A stretch of 64,000 nt of DNA from UBA668 sp038234785 (GCA_038234785.1 JBBQTC010000001.1:1-64000); one strand, 5' to 3'. Numbered from the stretch's first letter, positions 8,551 through 16,725 are shown. The notes: generated from the sequence alone by a model not told the origin. A program made the numbers and translations.

Positions 8551-8737
8551 CTCGTTGGGCTCGCTCGTGCCCTGTTCGGCCAGATCACCGGTAGCGTGGC
8601 CAACGCAGTTGTGCCGAATCCGGTGCACTGCGGTCGAGTGCAGCGCAGTAGCGCACGGTTCTCCCGGTCGGGAGTTGTTCGCCTCAGAGGCGAGTGGCCA
8701 TGCATCAACGGCCCCCCTCCGAACACGAAAGAACCTC
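8551..8737 (+). promoter_or_regulatory. Structured leader of the DEAD-box helicase gene
   Basis: This non-coding stretch before the helicase ATG contains two consecutive perfect hairpins. One is CTCCC-GGTC-GGGAG at 8661-8674 and the other TCGCCT-CAG-AGGCGA at 8679-8693. An imperfect longer pairing between GTGCACTGC and GCAGTAGCGCAC elements lies just 5' (about 8622-8656). A purine-rich GAAAGAA stretch precedes the ATG. RNA helicase and cold-shock genes often have long regulatory 5' leaders, so control of translation by temperature or by the helicase itself is possible. This is inference. I saw no small ORF with a ribosome binding site here. Confidence 0.4.
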
Positions 8738-10168
8738 ATGAACACCTCACCCCCCTCGTCCTCGGACCGCGCGCGCCGCAACAACCGACCGCGCCCCCAG
8801 CGGGACCACTCCCGTCCCGCGCCGGCTGGCCGCATCGATTACGCCATCCAGGAGACCGTGATGAACGGCGTCGAAGTGGCGCCGGTCGACACCACCTTCG
8901 AGGCCCTCGGCGTGCCCACCTCGATCATCCGGTCGCTCGCCGATCGCGGCGTCACCGCACCGTTCCCCATCCAGGCAGCCACGCTCCCCGACTCGCTCGC
9001 CGGCCGCGACGTCCTGGGCCGTGGCCGCACCGGTAGCGGCAAGACGATTGCGTTCGCGATCCCTGCCGTGGCCGCGCTCGCCGCCTCCACCACCAAGCGT
9101 CAGCCGGGTCGCCCCCGTGCCCTGGTGCTCGTCCCCACCCGCGAACTCGCCAACCAAGTGAGCGAGTCCATCGCCCCGCTGGCAACAGCCATGGGCCTGC
9201 GCGTCTCCACCGTGTTCGGTGGCGTCGGCCAGGGTCCGCAGGTCCACGCGTTGAAGGCCGGCGTCGACATCATGGTCGCCTGCCCTGGCCGTCTCGAGGA
9301 CCTCATCCAGCAGCGACACTGCTCACTCGCCAACGTGGAAGTCACCGTGCTCGACGAGGCGGACCACATGGCCGATCTCGGGTTCCTCCCGGTCGTGCGC
9401 CGTCTGATGGACGCGACTCCCACCACCGGCCAGCGTCTGCTGTTCTCCGCCACCCTCGACAACGGTGTCGACATCCTGGTGAAGCGATACCTCGTCGATC
9501 CGGTGGTCCATTCCGTCGACCCGGCCATCGCCCCCGTGAGCACCATGACGCACCACGTGTTCGCCGTTGCCCAGGTCGACAAGCCCAACGTGGTCCGCGA
9601 ACTCGCGGCGGGTCGTGACCGGTCGCTGCTGTTCACTCGTACCAAGCACGGTGCGAAGAAGCTCGCCAAGCAGCTCACCATGTCCGGCATCCCCGCCGTG
9701 GAACTGCACGGCAACCTCTCCCAGAACGCTCGGGAGCGGAACCTCGAGTCGTTCGCTGCCGGCACCACCAAGGTGCTCGTCGCCACCGACATCGCCGCGC
9801 GCGGCATCCACGTCGACGACATCGCGCTGGTCGTGCACGTCGACCCCCCGGCCGAGCACAAGGCGTACCTGCACCGCAGCGGCCGCACCGCCCGCGCCGG
9901 CTCCGAGGGCATCGTGGTCACGATCATGACGCCCGACCAGGTCGGCGATGTCAAGGCGCTCGCACGCGCGGCGAAGATCGAACCGATCATCACCCGCGTC
10001 GCCCCCGGTCACAGCGCGATCGGCAACCTCGTCGGCGAGGCCGCCGCTCATGTCCGCCCGCCGGTCGAGGCCCGCACCCAGCCGCAGCAGCAGCAGCGTC
10101 GGTCGCCCCGCCAGGGTGCCGCGCCGGCCTCACGCAACCGCGGTCGGGCACCTCGCGGCCGTCGTTGA
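8738..10168 (+). CDS. DEAD-box ATP-dependent RNA helicase
   Basis: This 476-residue protein remodels RNA structures using ATP. All helicase motifs are visible in order: a Q motif (FEALGVPTSIIRSLADRGV with PFPIQ), Walker A GRTGSGKT, PTRELANQ, the DEAD box as DEADHMAD, SAT in LFSATLD, ATDIAARGIHV, and HRSGRTARAG. The N-terminal 35 residues and the C-terminal 50 residues are Arg/Gln/Pro-rich and disordered, as in the RhlE/DeaD group, and probably bind RNA. The ATG at 8738 was chosen over in-frame upstream codons because the preceding 180 bases form a structured, non-conserved leader. The stop codon lies inside the first unit of a 15-bp tandem repeat. Roles in ribosome assembly or cold adaptation are known for the family. 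Confidence 0.95.
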   Translation: MNTSPPSSSDRARRNNRPRPQRDHSRPAPAGRIDYAIQETVMNGVEVAPVDTTFEALGVPTSIIRSLADRGVTAPFPIQAATLPDSLAGRDVLGRGRTGSGKTIAFAIPAVAALAASTTKRQPGRPRALVLVPTRELANQVSESIAPLATAMGLRVSTVFGGVGQGPQVHALKAGVDIMVACPGRLEDLIQQRHCSLANVEVTVLDEADHMADLGFLPVVRRLMDATPTTGQRLLFSATLDNGVDILVKRYLVDPVVHSVDPAIAPVSTMTHHVFAVAQVDKPNVVRELAAGRDRSLLFTRTKHGAKKLAKQLTMSGIPAVELHGNLSQNARERNLESFAAGTTKVLVATDIAARGIHVDDIALVVHVDPPAEHKAYLHRSGRTARAGSEGIVVTIMTPDQVGDVKALARAAKIEPIITRVAPGHSAIGNLVGEAAAHVRPPVEARTQPQQQQRRSPRQGAAPASRNRGRAPRGRR

Positions 10169-10250
10169 GCTGGCTGTCGTTGAGCTGGCTGTCGTTGAGC
10201 TGGCTGTCGTCGAGCTGGCTGTCGTCGAGCTGGCTGTCGTTGAGCTGAGC
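10161..10250. repeat. 15-bp tandem repeat, six units
   Basis: Six head-to-tail copies of GTCGTTGAGCTGGCT run from 10161 to 10250. Copies 4 and 5 carry a C for the second T of GTT, and copy 6 ends GAGC instead of GGCT. The first copy contains the helicase stop codon, so the array lies entirely downstream of that gene and 14 bases before the next start. Because 15 is a multiple of three it stays open in several frames, and it would encode a repeating pentapeptide, but no start site supports expression. Confidence 0.85.
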
Positions 10251-10264
10251 GCTAGGGTCGCCTC

Positions 10265-10936
10265 GTGCGGCCACCCTCGCCTCTGCGAACCGCCGGCGAA
10301 CTGCTGGCAGGGCTCGAACCGTTCCGACTCGCGTGGCAGACCCCGGCGTTGCGGCGACTACCGCGAGGCGACGGCGCACCGGTGATCTTGGTGCCGGGCC
10401 TCGGCGCCACCGACGCGTCGATGCTCCCGCTGCGGGCGTTCCTCGACCAACTCGGCCATGACGCACATCCGAGTCGCGTTGGGCGGATGACCGGCGATGT
10501 CCACAACATCCACCCGCGGATCGCGCGGTTGGTGGCACAGGTGCGCGACGAGACCGGACGAACGCCCGCCCTCGTGGGCTGGAGCATCGGCGGGGTGGTC
10601 TCGAGAGAGGTCGCCCGCGACCAACCCGCGCTCGTGCGCCGGATCATCACCTTCGGCACACCGGTGATCGGCGGGCCGGCGTACAGCATCGTGTCGCGCC
10701 GGTACTCCGCGGACGTGATCTCCGAAGTGCGACGCCGTGTCGACGAGCGCAACCTCATCCCCATCCGGGTACCCATCACCGCGATGTGGAGCAGGCGCGA
10801 CGGCATCGTCGCGCCCGGCGCATGCATCGACCACTTCTCACCCGACGTGGAGAACATCGAGGTCGACAGCACCCACTTGGGAATGGGCCTGGACCCCGAC
10901 GTCTGGTCGGTGGTGGCACGCCGCTTGGCGATCTGA
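10265..10936 (+). CDS. Alpha/beta-hydrolase (lipase/esterase-like)
   Basis: This is a 223-residue alpha/beta-hydrolase. The strand-loop PVILVPGLGATD (residues 39-50) provides the oxyanion-hole region. The nucleophile elbow is GWSIGG, with Ser107. An acid in the ITAMWSRRDGIV segment and a C-terminal His in STHLGMG complete a plausible catalytic triad. The arrangement resembles PGAP1-like or triacylglycerol-lipase proteins acting on lipid esters. The GTG at 10265 is used because no upstream ATG exists before the repeat array. There is no signal peptide, so the protein is probably cytoplasmic. It is convergent with the small-protein gene at 10967, with a GC hairpin in the 30-base gap. Confidence 0.85.
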   Translation: MRPPSPLRTAGELLAGLEPFRLAWQTPALRRLPRGDGAPVILVPGLGATDASMLPLRAFLDQLGHDAHPSRVGRMTGDVHNIHPRIARLVAQVRDETGRTPALVGWSIGGVVSREVARDQPALVRRIITFGTPVIGGPAYSIVSRRYSADVISEVRRRVDERNLIPIRVPITAMWSRRDGIVAPGACIDHFSPDVENIEVDSTHLGMGLDPDVWSVVARRLAI

Positions 10937-10942
10937 CCGCCA

Positions 10943-10957
10943 CTCGCCACCGGCGAG
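10943..10957. terminator. Hairpin in a convergent gap
   Basis: CTCGCC-ACC-GGCGAG forms a 6-bp stem between two convergent stop codons (10936 and 10967). The placement suits a bidirectional terminator, although no T-tract follows. Confidence 0.45.
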
Positions 10958-10966
10958 CCGTGAGGC

Positions 10967-11233
10967 TCAGCCGATGTCGAGTTGGGCGATCAGTTCGCGC
11001 TTTGCGGTTTCGAAATCTTCGAACTCCATTGCTTCGTCATCGAAGCGCTGGTGCAGGCGCGCCAGGTCGGCAAGCACATCGTCCTGCGGACGACGGATCG
11101 AGGGGTCCGCATCGTCGGTCGGCTCATCGACGAGGTCGATGGCACCGCCCTGACGGCGTTCCCGCTTGATCGCTTGCTTTTCCTGACGCGCCTTTTCGCG
11201 ATCGCGTTTGGCACGCCCCGCACTACTGCCCAT
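10967..11233 (-). CDS. Small charged protein with SHOCT-like C-terminus
   Basis: This 88-residue protein has a strongly basic, Lys/Arg/Glu-rich first third (about residues 7-28), suggesting nucleic-acid contact. An acidic linker follows, then a C-terminal helical segment (LARLHQRF, FEDFETAKRELIAQL) that resembles SHOCT domains. It lies 33 bases downstream of the cold-shock protein gene on the same strand and is probably co-transcribed with it. The family is not recognised with confidence. A cold-shock-linked RNA-binding accessory is a guess from context. Confidence 0.75.
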   Translation of the reverse strand: MGSSAGRAKRDREKARQEKQAIKRERRQGGAIDLVDEPTDDADPSIRRPQDDVLADLARLHQRFDDEAMEFEDFETAKRELIAQLDIG

Positions 11234-11266
11234 GTCGAGCTCCTCGGGAGCCCGACTCGGCGGGAA

Positions 11267-11467
11267 TCAGAGGGGCCTGACGTTCTGCGCCTCTTCGCCC
11301 TTCCGACCGGGGGCGACGTCGAACTCGACTGCCTGACCCTCGGTGAGGGACTTGTAACCACTGCCCTGGATCTGGGAGAAGTGCACGAACACATCGTCGC
11401 CCTGCTCACGGGAGATGAAGCCGAAGCCCTTTTCTGCATTGAAGAACTTCACGGTACCGGTGGCCAT
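11267..11467 (-). CDS. Cold-shock protein (CspA family)
   Basis: This 66-residue single-stranded nucleic-acid-binding OB-fold protein shows both RNA-binding motifs, KGFGFI (RNP1) and VFVHF (RNP2). It also has the usual opening MATGTVKFFN and closing region QNVRPL. The length matches the family exactly, which fixes the ATG at 11467; an upstream in-frame extension is non-conserved. A GGCAGGG element lies just before the start. It acts as an RNA chaperone in the cytoplasm. The 158-base divergent gap to the P450 gene provides room for a 5' leader, as is common for csp genes. Confidence 0.97.
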   Translation of the reverse strand: MATGTVKFFNAEKGFGFISREQGDDVFVHFSQIQGSGYKSLTEGQAVEFDVAPGRKGEEAQNVRPL

Positions 11468-11625
11468 TTTGGGCCCTGCCTTTTTCGACGTGGATCCGCC
11501 GTAAGAGGAGAACCCGGATTGAGACGGCCACCCTACCTGCTCCAACACCCGACGAGGCGCGACATCTGCAGAACCGCGGTACCTCCGAGTCCTGCGACGG
11601 CACGCCGCGATGCTAGAAGCTGACC

Positions 11626-12879
11626 ATGACGAACGAACAGGACATCACGCTCGAGCAGGCGGGGCAGGCGTTTCTCACCGGCGCCACTTTCACCGACGAG
11701 CACTTCTTCCACGCAGTCACCACGAAGCTGCGGCGCGAGGATCCGGTGCACTGGGTGGAGCATCCCGACTTCAACCCGTTCTACGTGCTCACCAAGCACG
11801 CCGACATCCTCGACGTCGAGCTGCACCCCACCGAGTTCCTCAACGCCCCGCGGGCCATCCTGGGCAACAAGGAGTCGGACTCGATGCGGGAGATGCAGGG
11901 CCATCTCGTGAAGTCACTGGTGCAGATGGACGACCCTGAGCACCGGTTGCACCGCAACCTCACGTCCGACTGGTTCCTCCCCAAGAACTTGGCGAAGCTC
12001 GATGCGCGTCTCACCGAACTCGCCCAGCGCTCGGTCGACCAGATGATCGCCAAGGGTGGCGAATGCGACTTCGCTGCCGACATCGCGATGCAGTTCCCGT
12101 TGTACGTGATCCTCGCCATCCTCGGCCTGCCCGAGAGCGACTACCCCCGCATGCTGCGTCTGACCCAGGAGCTGTTCGGCGCCGAGGACGACGACTTCAA
12201 ACGCGACGACGATGTCCTCGCCGGCATCATCCAGACGGTCGCCGACTTCGTCAACTACTTCGACGGGATCACCGCGGAGCGTCAGGCCCGCCCGACCGAC
12301 GACCTCTCGTCCGTCATCGCCAACGGGATCATCGACGGCGATCCGATCGGCCACAAGGAGCAGCTCGGGTACTACATCATCGCCGCGACCGCCGGTCACG
12401 ACACGACCTCCAACTCGATGTCGGGAGGACTGCTTGCGCTGTTGCAGCATCCGGACCAACTCGCCCGCCTCCAGGCCGATCCGAGCCTGATGACCACGGC
12501 GGTCGACGAGATGATCCGCTGGACGAGCCCGGTGAAGCACTTCATGCGCACGGCGACGGTCGACTACGAGATCCGCGGCACCACCGTGACAGCAGGCCAG
12601 GACGTGCTGCTGTCGTACTGGTCGGCGAACCGCGACGAGGACGTGTTCCCCGATCCGTTCTCGTTCGACGTCGGACGCACCCCCAACAAGCACCTCGCCT
12701 TCGGCTTCGGCGTCCATTACTGCCTGGGAGCGATGCTCGCCCGGATGGAGCTGAAGGCGCTCTACGGCGCCATCCTCCCGCGGCTGCGCAAGGTCGAACT
12801 CGCCGGCGAGCCCGAGTTGGTGAAGAGCACCTTCGTCAGCGGGCTCAAGCGGTTGCCCATTCGCTACGAGATCGTCTGA
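11626..12879 (+). CDS. Cytochrome P450
   Basis: This 417-residue soluble bacterial P450 carries the I-helix oxygen-activation motif AGHDTT (residues 256-261). It also has the ExxR pair Glu295/Arg298 and the heme-thiolate loop FGFGVHYCLG with Cys366. Enzymes of this type hydroxylate lipids, steroids or terpenoids using electrons from a ferredoxin. A [3Fe-4S] ferredoxin of the P450-partner kind is encoded at 21158-21352. The ATG at 11626 gives the standard length. It is a single gene, divergent from the cold-shock gene and convergent with the following SDR (3-base gap). The substrate is not predictable here. Confidence 0.95.
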   Translation: MTNEQDITLEQAGQAFLTGATFTDEHFFHAVTTKLRREDPVHWVEHPDFNPFYVLTKHADILDVELHPTEFLNAPRAILGNKESDSMREMQGHLVKSLVQMDDPEHRLHRNLTSDWFLPKNLAKLDARLTELAQRSVDQMIAKGGECDFAADIAMQFPLYVILAILGLPESDYPRMLRLTQELFGAEDDDFKRDDDVLAGIIQTVADFVNYFDGITAERQARPTDDLSSVIANGIIDGDPIGHKEQLGYYIIAATAGHDTTSNSMSGGLLALLQHPDQLARLQADPSLMTTAVDEMIRWTSPVKHFMRTATVDYEIRGTTVTAGQDVLLSYWSANRDEDVFPDPFSFDVGRTPNKHLAFGFGVHYCLGAMLARMELKALYGAILPRLRKVELAGEPELVKSTFVSGLKRLPIRYEIV

Positions 12880-12882
12880 GGG

Positions 12883-13857
12883 TCAGTCGGCGCTGATCCC
12901 GCTCGCGGCGCAGCACCACGCCCACAGGCGCTCACGGCGCTCGGGCGTGTCGCTCGAGCGCGTCGTGGGCAGCTTGTGGATGTGACGCGCCGTGCGGTCG
13001 AGCCAGAACTCACCCGACGAGGTGCGCGGCGGTCCGTCGTCGGCGGCGAGCCACACCAACGTGTCGGCACCCTGTTCGGGCGAGCGCAGCAACGGGCCGA
13101 CGATCTTGCGGAACGTGGGCAGCGACTCGCGCACCCCGGGAGTGTCGGCCCACCCCGGATGCATGGCGTGGAAGACCACGTCGGTCGCGGGCACGCACTC
13201 GGACCACATCTCGTTCAAGGTGACCTGCGCCCGCTTGGCGCGGGCGTATTGCTCCGAGCCCTTGTAGTCGGTGCCCATCTGCAGGTCGGTCACGGTGAGC
13301 GGGGCGCTGTACATGCCGCCGGACGACATCGTGATCACCCTGCCGGGCCCGGCCTCGGCAAGGCGATCCAGGAGCAGGGAGGTGAGCAGGAACGGACCGA
13401 CCACCTGACTGGCGACGGTCATCTCGATGCCCGACGGTGACGTTCGTCGGTCGGCGGTCAGCGCGCCGGCATTGTGGACCAGCACATCGAGCCGGTCGTA
13501 TCGATTCCGCACCTCGGCGGCCACCCGGCGAACGTCGTCGAGGTCACCCATGTCGGCGATGACGACGCCGAGGTCGTCGCGGCCCGTCCGCTCGGCGAGG
13601 TCTGCTCGAACCCGCTCGGTCTTGGCAGGGTCGCGTCCGAGCAGGACCACCGTCGCTCCGCACCGGGCCAACTGCTCCGATGCGACGAGCCCGAGGCCCG
13701 AGGTCGCACCAGTGATGAGCATGACCCGCCCCTCGAGCCGATAGGACGAGAGCGGGGTCCAGTGCTCCAGCCGCGATCGAACGTCGTAGCCGACGCGGGT
13801 GAAGCTGGTGACCACCGGCGCTTCGAGGGCCGCGTCCACGATCGATCGAACGCTCAT
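12883..13857 (-). CDS. Short-chain dehydrogenase/reductase
   Basis: This 324-residue NAD(P)-dependent SDR has an N-terminal extension of about 44 residues before the Rossmann motif GATSGLG (residues 50-56). It also has the HNAG motif (128-131), Ser at about 178-179 and the active-site Tyr204/Lys208 in YARAK. The architecture resembles retinol-dehydrogenase/DHRS-type SDRs acting on lipid alcohols. Its start overlaps the stop of the upstream SRPBCC gene by four bases (ATGA), indicating translational coupling, so the two proteins probably act on the same lipid or polyketide-like ligand. Confidence 0.9.
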   Translation of the reverse strand: MSVRSIVDAALEAPVVTSFTRVGYDVRSRLEHWTPLSSYRLEGRVMLITGATSGLGLVASEQLARCGATVVLLGRDPAKTERVRADLAERTGRDDLGVVIADMGDLDDVRRVAAEVRNRYDRLDVLVHNAGALTADRRTSPSGIEMTVASQVVGPFLLTSLLLDRLAEAGPGRVITMSSGGMYSAPLTVTDLQMGTDYKGSEQYARAKRAQVTLNEMWSECVPATDVVFHAMHPGWADTPGVRESLPTFRKIVGPLLRSPEQGADTLVWLAADDGPPRTSSGEFWLDRTARHIHKLPTTRSSDTPERRERLWAWCCAASGISAD

Positions 13858-14288
13858 GTGGGGACGTCGACTCCGTCGAGCTCGCGGCGCAACCCTGCCG
13901 CTGCTCGACCGCCGATGCGACCGAACGCGAGACCCAGGATGGGCGACACGATCTTCGCGATCCCCTTCAGTTGCAGGTCTGCGTCATAGGTGACGACACA
14001 ACCGGCCGACTCGGCCTGCACGCTGACTCGATCGGTGGACACCAGCGAGGAGCTCTCGGCGACCACGAGCAACCCGGTGGGCGGCTGGTGCTCGACGGTG
14101 CGGTAGCGCAAGGTGGTGCCGCTCACCGTGACGTCGAAGGTCGCATCGAGCCCGCCGCCGTCACCGTCGATCTGCACGACCTTCTTCACGCCGGGATCCC
14201 ATGCAGCAAAGTTCCGCAGATCGGCCATGTAGGCGAACACGTCCTCGGCGGATCGAGCGGTACGGACTTTGGTGATGTAGCGAGCCAT
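13854..14288 (-). CDS. SRPBCC-family ligand-binding protein
   Basis: This 144-residue START-like (polyketide cyclase/CoxG-like) protein has the typical opening MARYITKVRTARSAEDVFAY, a WDPG turn and a C-terminal amphipathic helix with Gly/Arg-rich ends. The fold forms a hydrophobic pocket for lipids or aromatic compounds. The ATG at 14288 gives the family-typical N-terminus; an extended reading upstream is unlikely. It is coupled to the SDR by a 4-base overlap. A small palindrome sits 32 bases upstream of the start, in the divergent gap with the methyltransferase gene. Confidence 0.88.
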   Translation of the reverse strand: MARYITKVRTARSAEDVFAYMADLRNFAAWDPGVKKVVQIDGDGGGLDATFDVTVSGTTLRYRTVEHQPPTGLLVVAESSSLVSTDRVSVQAESAGCVVTYDADLQLKGIAKIVSPILGLAFGRIGGRAAAGLRRELDGVDVPT

Positions 14289-14319
14289 GGCTTCTCCTGC
14301 GAGAGAGGAACGTGATTTA

Positions 14320-14335
14320 GCCCTAAGTCTAGGGC
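14320..14335. promoter_or_regulatory. GCCCTA-N4-TAGGGC inverted repeat in divergent gap
   Basis: A perfect inverted repeat (arms 14320-14325 and 14330-14335) is located in the 73-base region between the divergent SRPBCC and methyltransferase genes. The dyad contains CTA/TAG steps that stand out in otherwise GC-rich DNA. It could be an operator or part of overlapping promoters. Confidence 0.35.
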
Positions 14336-14361
14336 GACGATCCGAGAGTACGGTTGGGCCG

Positions 14362-14973
14362 ATGCAACCGACACCTCGCGACATGTGGGAGCAGCGCTAC
14401 CAGCGCGACGACTACTACTACGGCACTGATCCCAACGAGTTCCTCGCCGCCCGCGCCGACGCGCTCCCCCGCGGCGAGGTCCTGTGCCTCGCCGAGGGTG
14501 AGGGGCGGAACTCGACTTGGCTCGCTGAGCACGGCTTCGCCGTGTCCAGCGTCGATCTCACCGAATCAGGCAGCGAGAAGACTCGGCGACTGGCCGAGTC
14601 GCGCGGCGTGTCCGTCGACGTGCACACTGGCGACCTCGCGACCTGGGACCTTGGCACCGATCGATGGGACGCCATCGTGTCCATCTTCGCCCACACCCCA
14701 CTCCCTGTCCGACTGGCCCTGCACCGCCGCGTCGTGGCCGCGCTCCGACCTGGTGGCGTGCTGCTGCTCGAGGCGTACACCCCCGACCAGATCGGGCGCG
14801 GCACCGGTGGCCCCCAGAACCCGGACATGACCATGACCCTCGTCGGGCTCCGCAACGAGCTCGCCGGCCTCGAGGAGGTCCACGGTCAGGAGTTCGTGCG
14901 CACGATCGTGGAAGGACCAGGCCACACCGGCGAGGGCGCCGTCGTCCAGTACATCGCTCGCAAGCCGAGCTAG
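14362..14973 (+). CDS. Class I SAM-dependent methyltransferase (TehB-like)
   Basis: This 203-residue methyltransferase has the SAM-binding motif I in the form CLAEGEGRNSTWLAEHG, the acidic strand-end SVDLTES and the motif-IV region WDAIVSIFAH. The N-terminal WEQRYQRDDYYYGTDPNEFL pattern is typical of the tellurite-resistance TehB-like/Methyltransf_25 group. The substrate is unknown. The ATG at 14362 begins the conserved region. The stop overlaps the convergent coiled-coil gene by four bases (CTAG shared). Confidence 0.88.
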   Translation: MQPTPRDMWEQRYQRDDYYYGTDPNEFLAARADALPRGEVLCLAEGEGRNSTWLAEHGFAVSSVDLTESGSEKTRRLAESRGVSVDVHTGDLATWDLGTDRWDAIVSIFAHTPLPVRLALHRRVVAALRPGGVLLLEAYTPDQIGRGTGGPQNPDMTMTLVGLRNELAGLEEVHGQEFVRTIVEGPGHTGEGAVVQYIARKPS

Positions 14974-15341
14974 TCCTTCGCCGCCCATGCGGGCGGGGTG
15001 CCGGTCTCGAGCTCGATGACGCGAGCCTTGGCGACCTTCCACGTCTCATCGGCCGCAACGGCGCTCGTCCCGTCACGCTTGGCGGCACGGACCGCATCGA
15101 TGGCACGTTCGAGATCGCGTCGGGCGGCGACCAGTGCCTGGGCATGGGCGGCGACTTCCGCGTCGTGGCGCGCCTTGGCCTCTTGCTGGAGGCGGTTCCG
15201 TTCGCGTGCCGCCTTGTCGCGTTCCTCGGATTCGCGCATCGCTGCGGCGAACTGCTCCGCAGGGTCGACGCGCACGACGGGTGCCGCTCCCGCGCGTGAT
15301 GGGGAGGGCGGAGGGGTCCGGGGACGGCGACGGCTGGGCAT
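14970..15341 (-). CDS. Hypothetical coiled-coil protein
   Basis: This 123-residue protein has a basic, Pro-rich N-terminus (residues 1-22) and a long Ala/Glu/Arg-rich helical region (about residues 35-100) with heptad-like spacing, predicted to form a coiled coil. No known domain is recognised. The ATG at 15341 is chosen; an upstream in-frame ATG at 15374 would add a low-complexity segment. It is convergent with the methyltransferase and overlaps its end by four bases. Confidence 0.65.
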   Translation of the reverse strand: MPSRRRPRTPPPSPSRAGAAPVVRVDPAEQFAAAMRESEERDKAARERNRLQQEAKARHDAEVAAHAQALVAARRDLERAIDAVRAAKRDGTSAVAADETWKVAKARVIELETGTPPAWAAKD

Positions 15342-15398
15342 CACCGGCAGTCTGCCCGAACGGGGAGGGTGCATGTCAACGCTGCGTACAGTGACGAC

Positions 15399-16442
15399 AT
15401 GCCCTCACCGATCGAGCTGCGCAGCGACAACGCCGCCGGAATCGCACCAGAGATCCTGTCCGCCCTGGCGACCGCCAACGAAGGATCGGCGCTCGCCTAC
15501 GGTGGAGATCCATGGAGCGGTCGTCTCCGCGACCTCGTCGCCGAGGTGTTCGAGCACCCCGACGTCGCGGTGTTCCCCGTGGCGAGTGGCACCGCGGCGA
15601 ACGCGCTGGCGCTCTCCGCGCTGTGCCCACCGTGGGGCAGCGTGCTCTGTCACGAGACCGCACACATCCTGCGCAGCGAATGCGGTGCGACGTCGATGTT
15701 CGGTGGAGGTGCAGTGATGCGCGGACTGCCCGGTGACGGATACGTGATGCACCCCGAGTCGTTGCGCGACGCGTTCGCGGCCACCAACTGGGGTGACCCG
15801 CACCACTCGCAGCCCTCGGTGCTGTCGTTCACCTGCCCCACGGACTACGGCACGCTGTACACACCCGACGACGTGCGCGTCTTGGCCGAGATCGCCCGAG
15901 AACACCAGCTGCGAGTACACCTCGACGGCGCACGGATCGCCAACGCCATCGACGCGCTGGGTTGCACACCCGCGGACCTCACGTGGCGTGCCGGGGTCGA
16001 TGTGTTCTCGTTGGGTGCCATCAAGAACGGCGCGGCGACGACGGACGCCGTGGTCAGCTTCGACCCTGCCGTCAGCGAAGAGCTCATGTACCGCGTGAAG
16101 CGCGCCGGCCATGTGGCCAGCAAGATGCGGTTCCAGGCCGCGCAGCTCATTGCCTATCTCACCGACGGACTCTGGCTGCAACTCGCCCACCAGGCGAACG
16201 CTGCCATGACCGAGCTGGCCCGCGGGTTGCGCACCCGCGGGCTCGAACTCCTCGTCGACCCCCAAGTCAACATCGCGTTCGTGCGCGTCCCCGAGGAGAC
16301 CGAGGCCAGACTCGCCGGCCGTGATCTGCTGTTCTACGGGATGGGCGACGGAATCGTGCGGTTCGTGACCAGTTGGCAGACCACACCCGATGATGTCACC
16401 GAGGTGCTGCACCGGGTGGACGAGGCCCTCAGTCCTCGCTGA
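15399..16442 (+). CDS. Threonine aldolase-like beta-eliminating lyase
   Basis: This is a 347-residue PLP enzyme of the L-threonine aldolase family (threonine to glycine plus acetaldehyde). Conserved features are LRSDNAAG at the N-terminus, the SGTAANALAL cofactor segment (about 63-72), CHETAHI, the cofactor Asp176 in HLDGARI, and Lys209 in SLGAIKNGA, which forms the Schiff base. The ATG at 15399 gives the usual start; ten residues further upstream are non-conserved. It overlaps the convergent Dabb-protein gene by 14 bases. Low-specificity aldolases also accept allo-threonine and beta-phenylserine, so the physiological substrate is inferred. Confidence 0.9.
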   Translation: MPSPIELRSDNAAGIAPEILSALATANEGSALAYGGDPWSGRLRDLVAEVFEHPDVAVFPVASGTAANALALSALCPPWGSVLCHETAHILRSECGATSMFGGGAVMRGLPGDGYVMHPESLRDAFAATNWGDPHHSQPSVLSFTCPTDYGTLYTPDDVRVLAEIAREHQLRVHLDGARIANAIDALGCTPADLTWRAGVDVFSLGAIKNGAATTDAVVSFDPAVSEELMYRVKRAGHVASKMRFQAAQLIAYLTDGLWLQLAHQANAAMTELARGLRTRGLELLVDPQVNIAFVRVPEETEARLAGRDLLFYGMGDGIVRFVTSWQTTPDDVTEVLHRVDEALSPR

Positions 16443-16725
16443 ACTGCACCGCGTGGCGCTCGATGATGTGAGGGGCAACCAGCGTCTTCACCACGGCCCG
16501 GTGCTCGGGGTGCTGGTCGTAGACGAGGTAGTCCTCGACGGAATCGAACAGTGCCGCAATGGCGAAGTCGCAGTTCGCGTCGACGACGCCGATGTCGGGC
16601 CCACAGTGATAGGCGATGAGTTCGGGGATCATCGCCGGCAGCCGTTCGAGCGCGGCAACCGTGGCCTGGACGTGATCGGGGCCGACCCCGTCCTTCCATC
16701 GCAACAACACCACGTGTCGGATCAT
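16429..16725 (-). CDS. Dabb (stress-responsive A/B barrel) domain protein
   Basis: This is a 98-residue single-domain dimeric A+B barrel protein. The opening MIRHVVLLRWKDG, the central ANCDFAIAALFDSVEDY segment and the closing VYDQHPEHRAVV pattern are typical of Dabb proteins. These bind small hydrophobic ligands, and some are enzymes such as polyketide cyclases. The ATG at 16725 is at the domain boundary. It is the last gene of the long minus-strand run that starts at 28045, 52 bases downstream of the nitroreductase gene. Confidence 0.88.
   Translation of the reverse strand: MIRHVVLLRWKDGVGPDHVQATVAALERLPAMIPELIAYHCGPDIGVVDANCDFAIAALFDSVEDYLVYDQHPEHRAVVKTLVAPHIIERHAVQFSED

Noticed and set aside
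10161..10250. A CRISPR array
   Set aside because: The units are contiguous with no spacers and no cas genes are in the window, so it is a simple tandem repeat.
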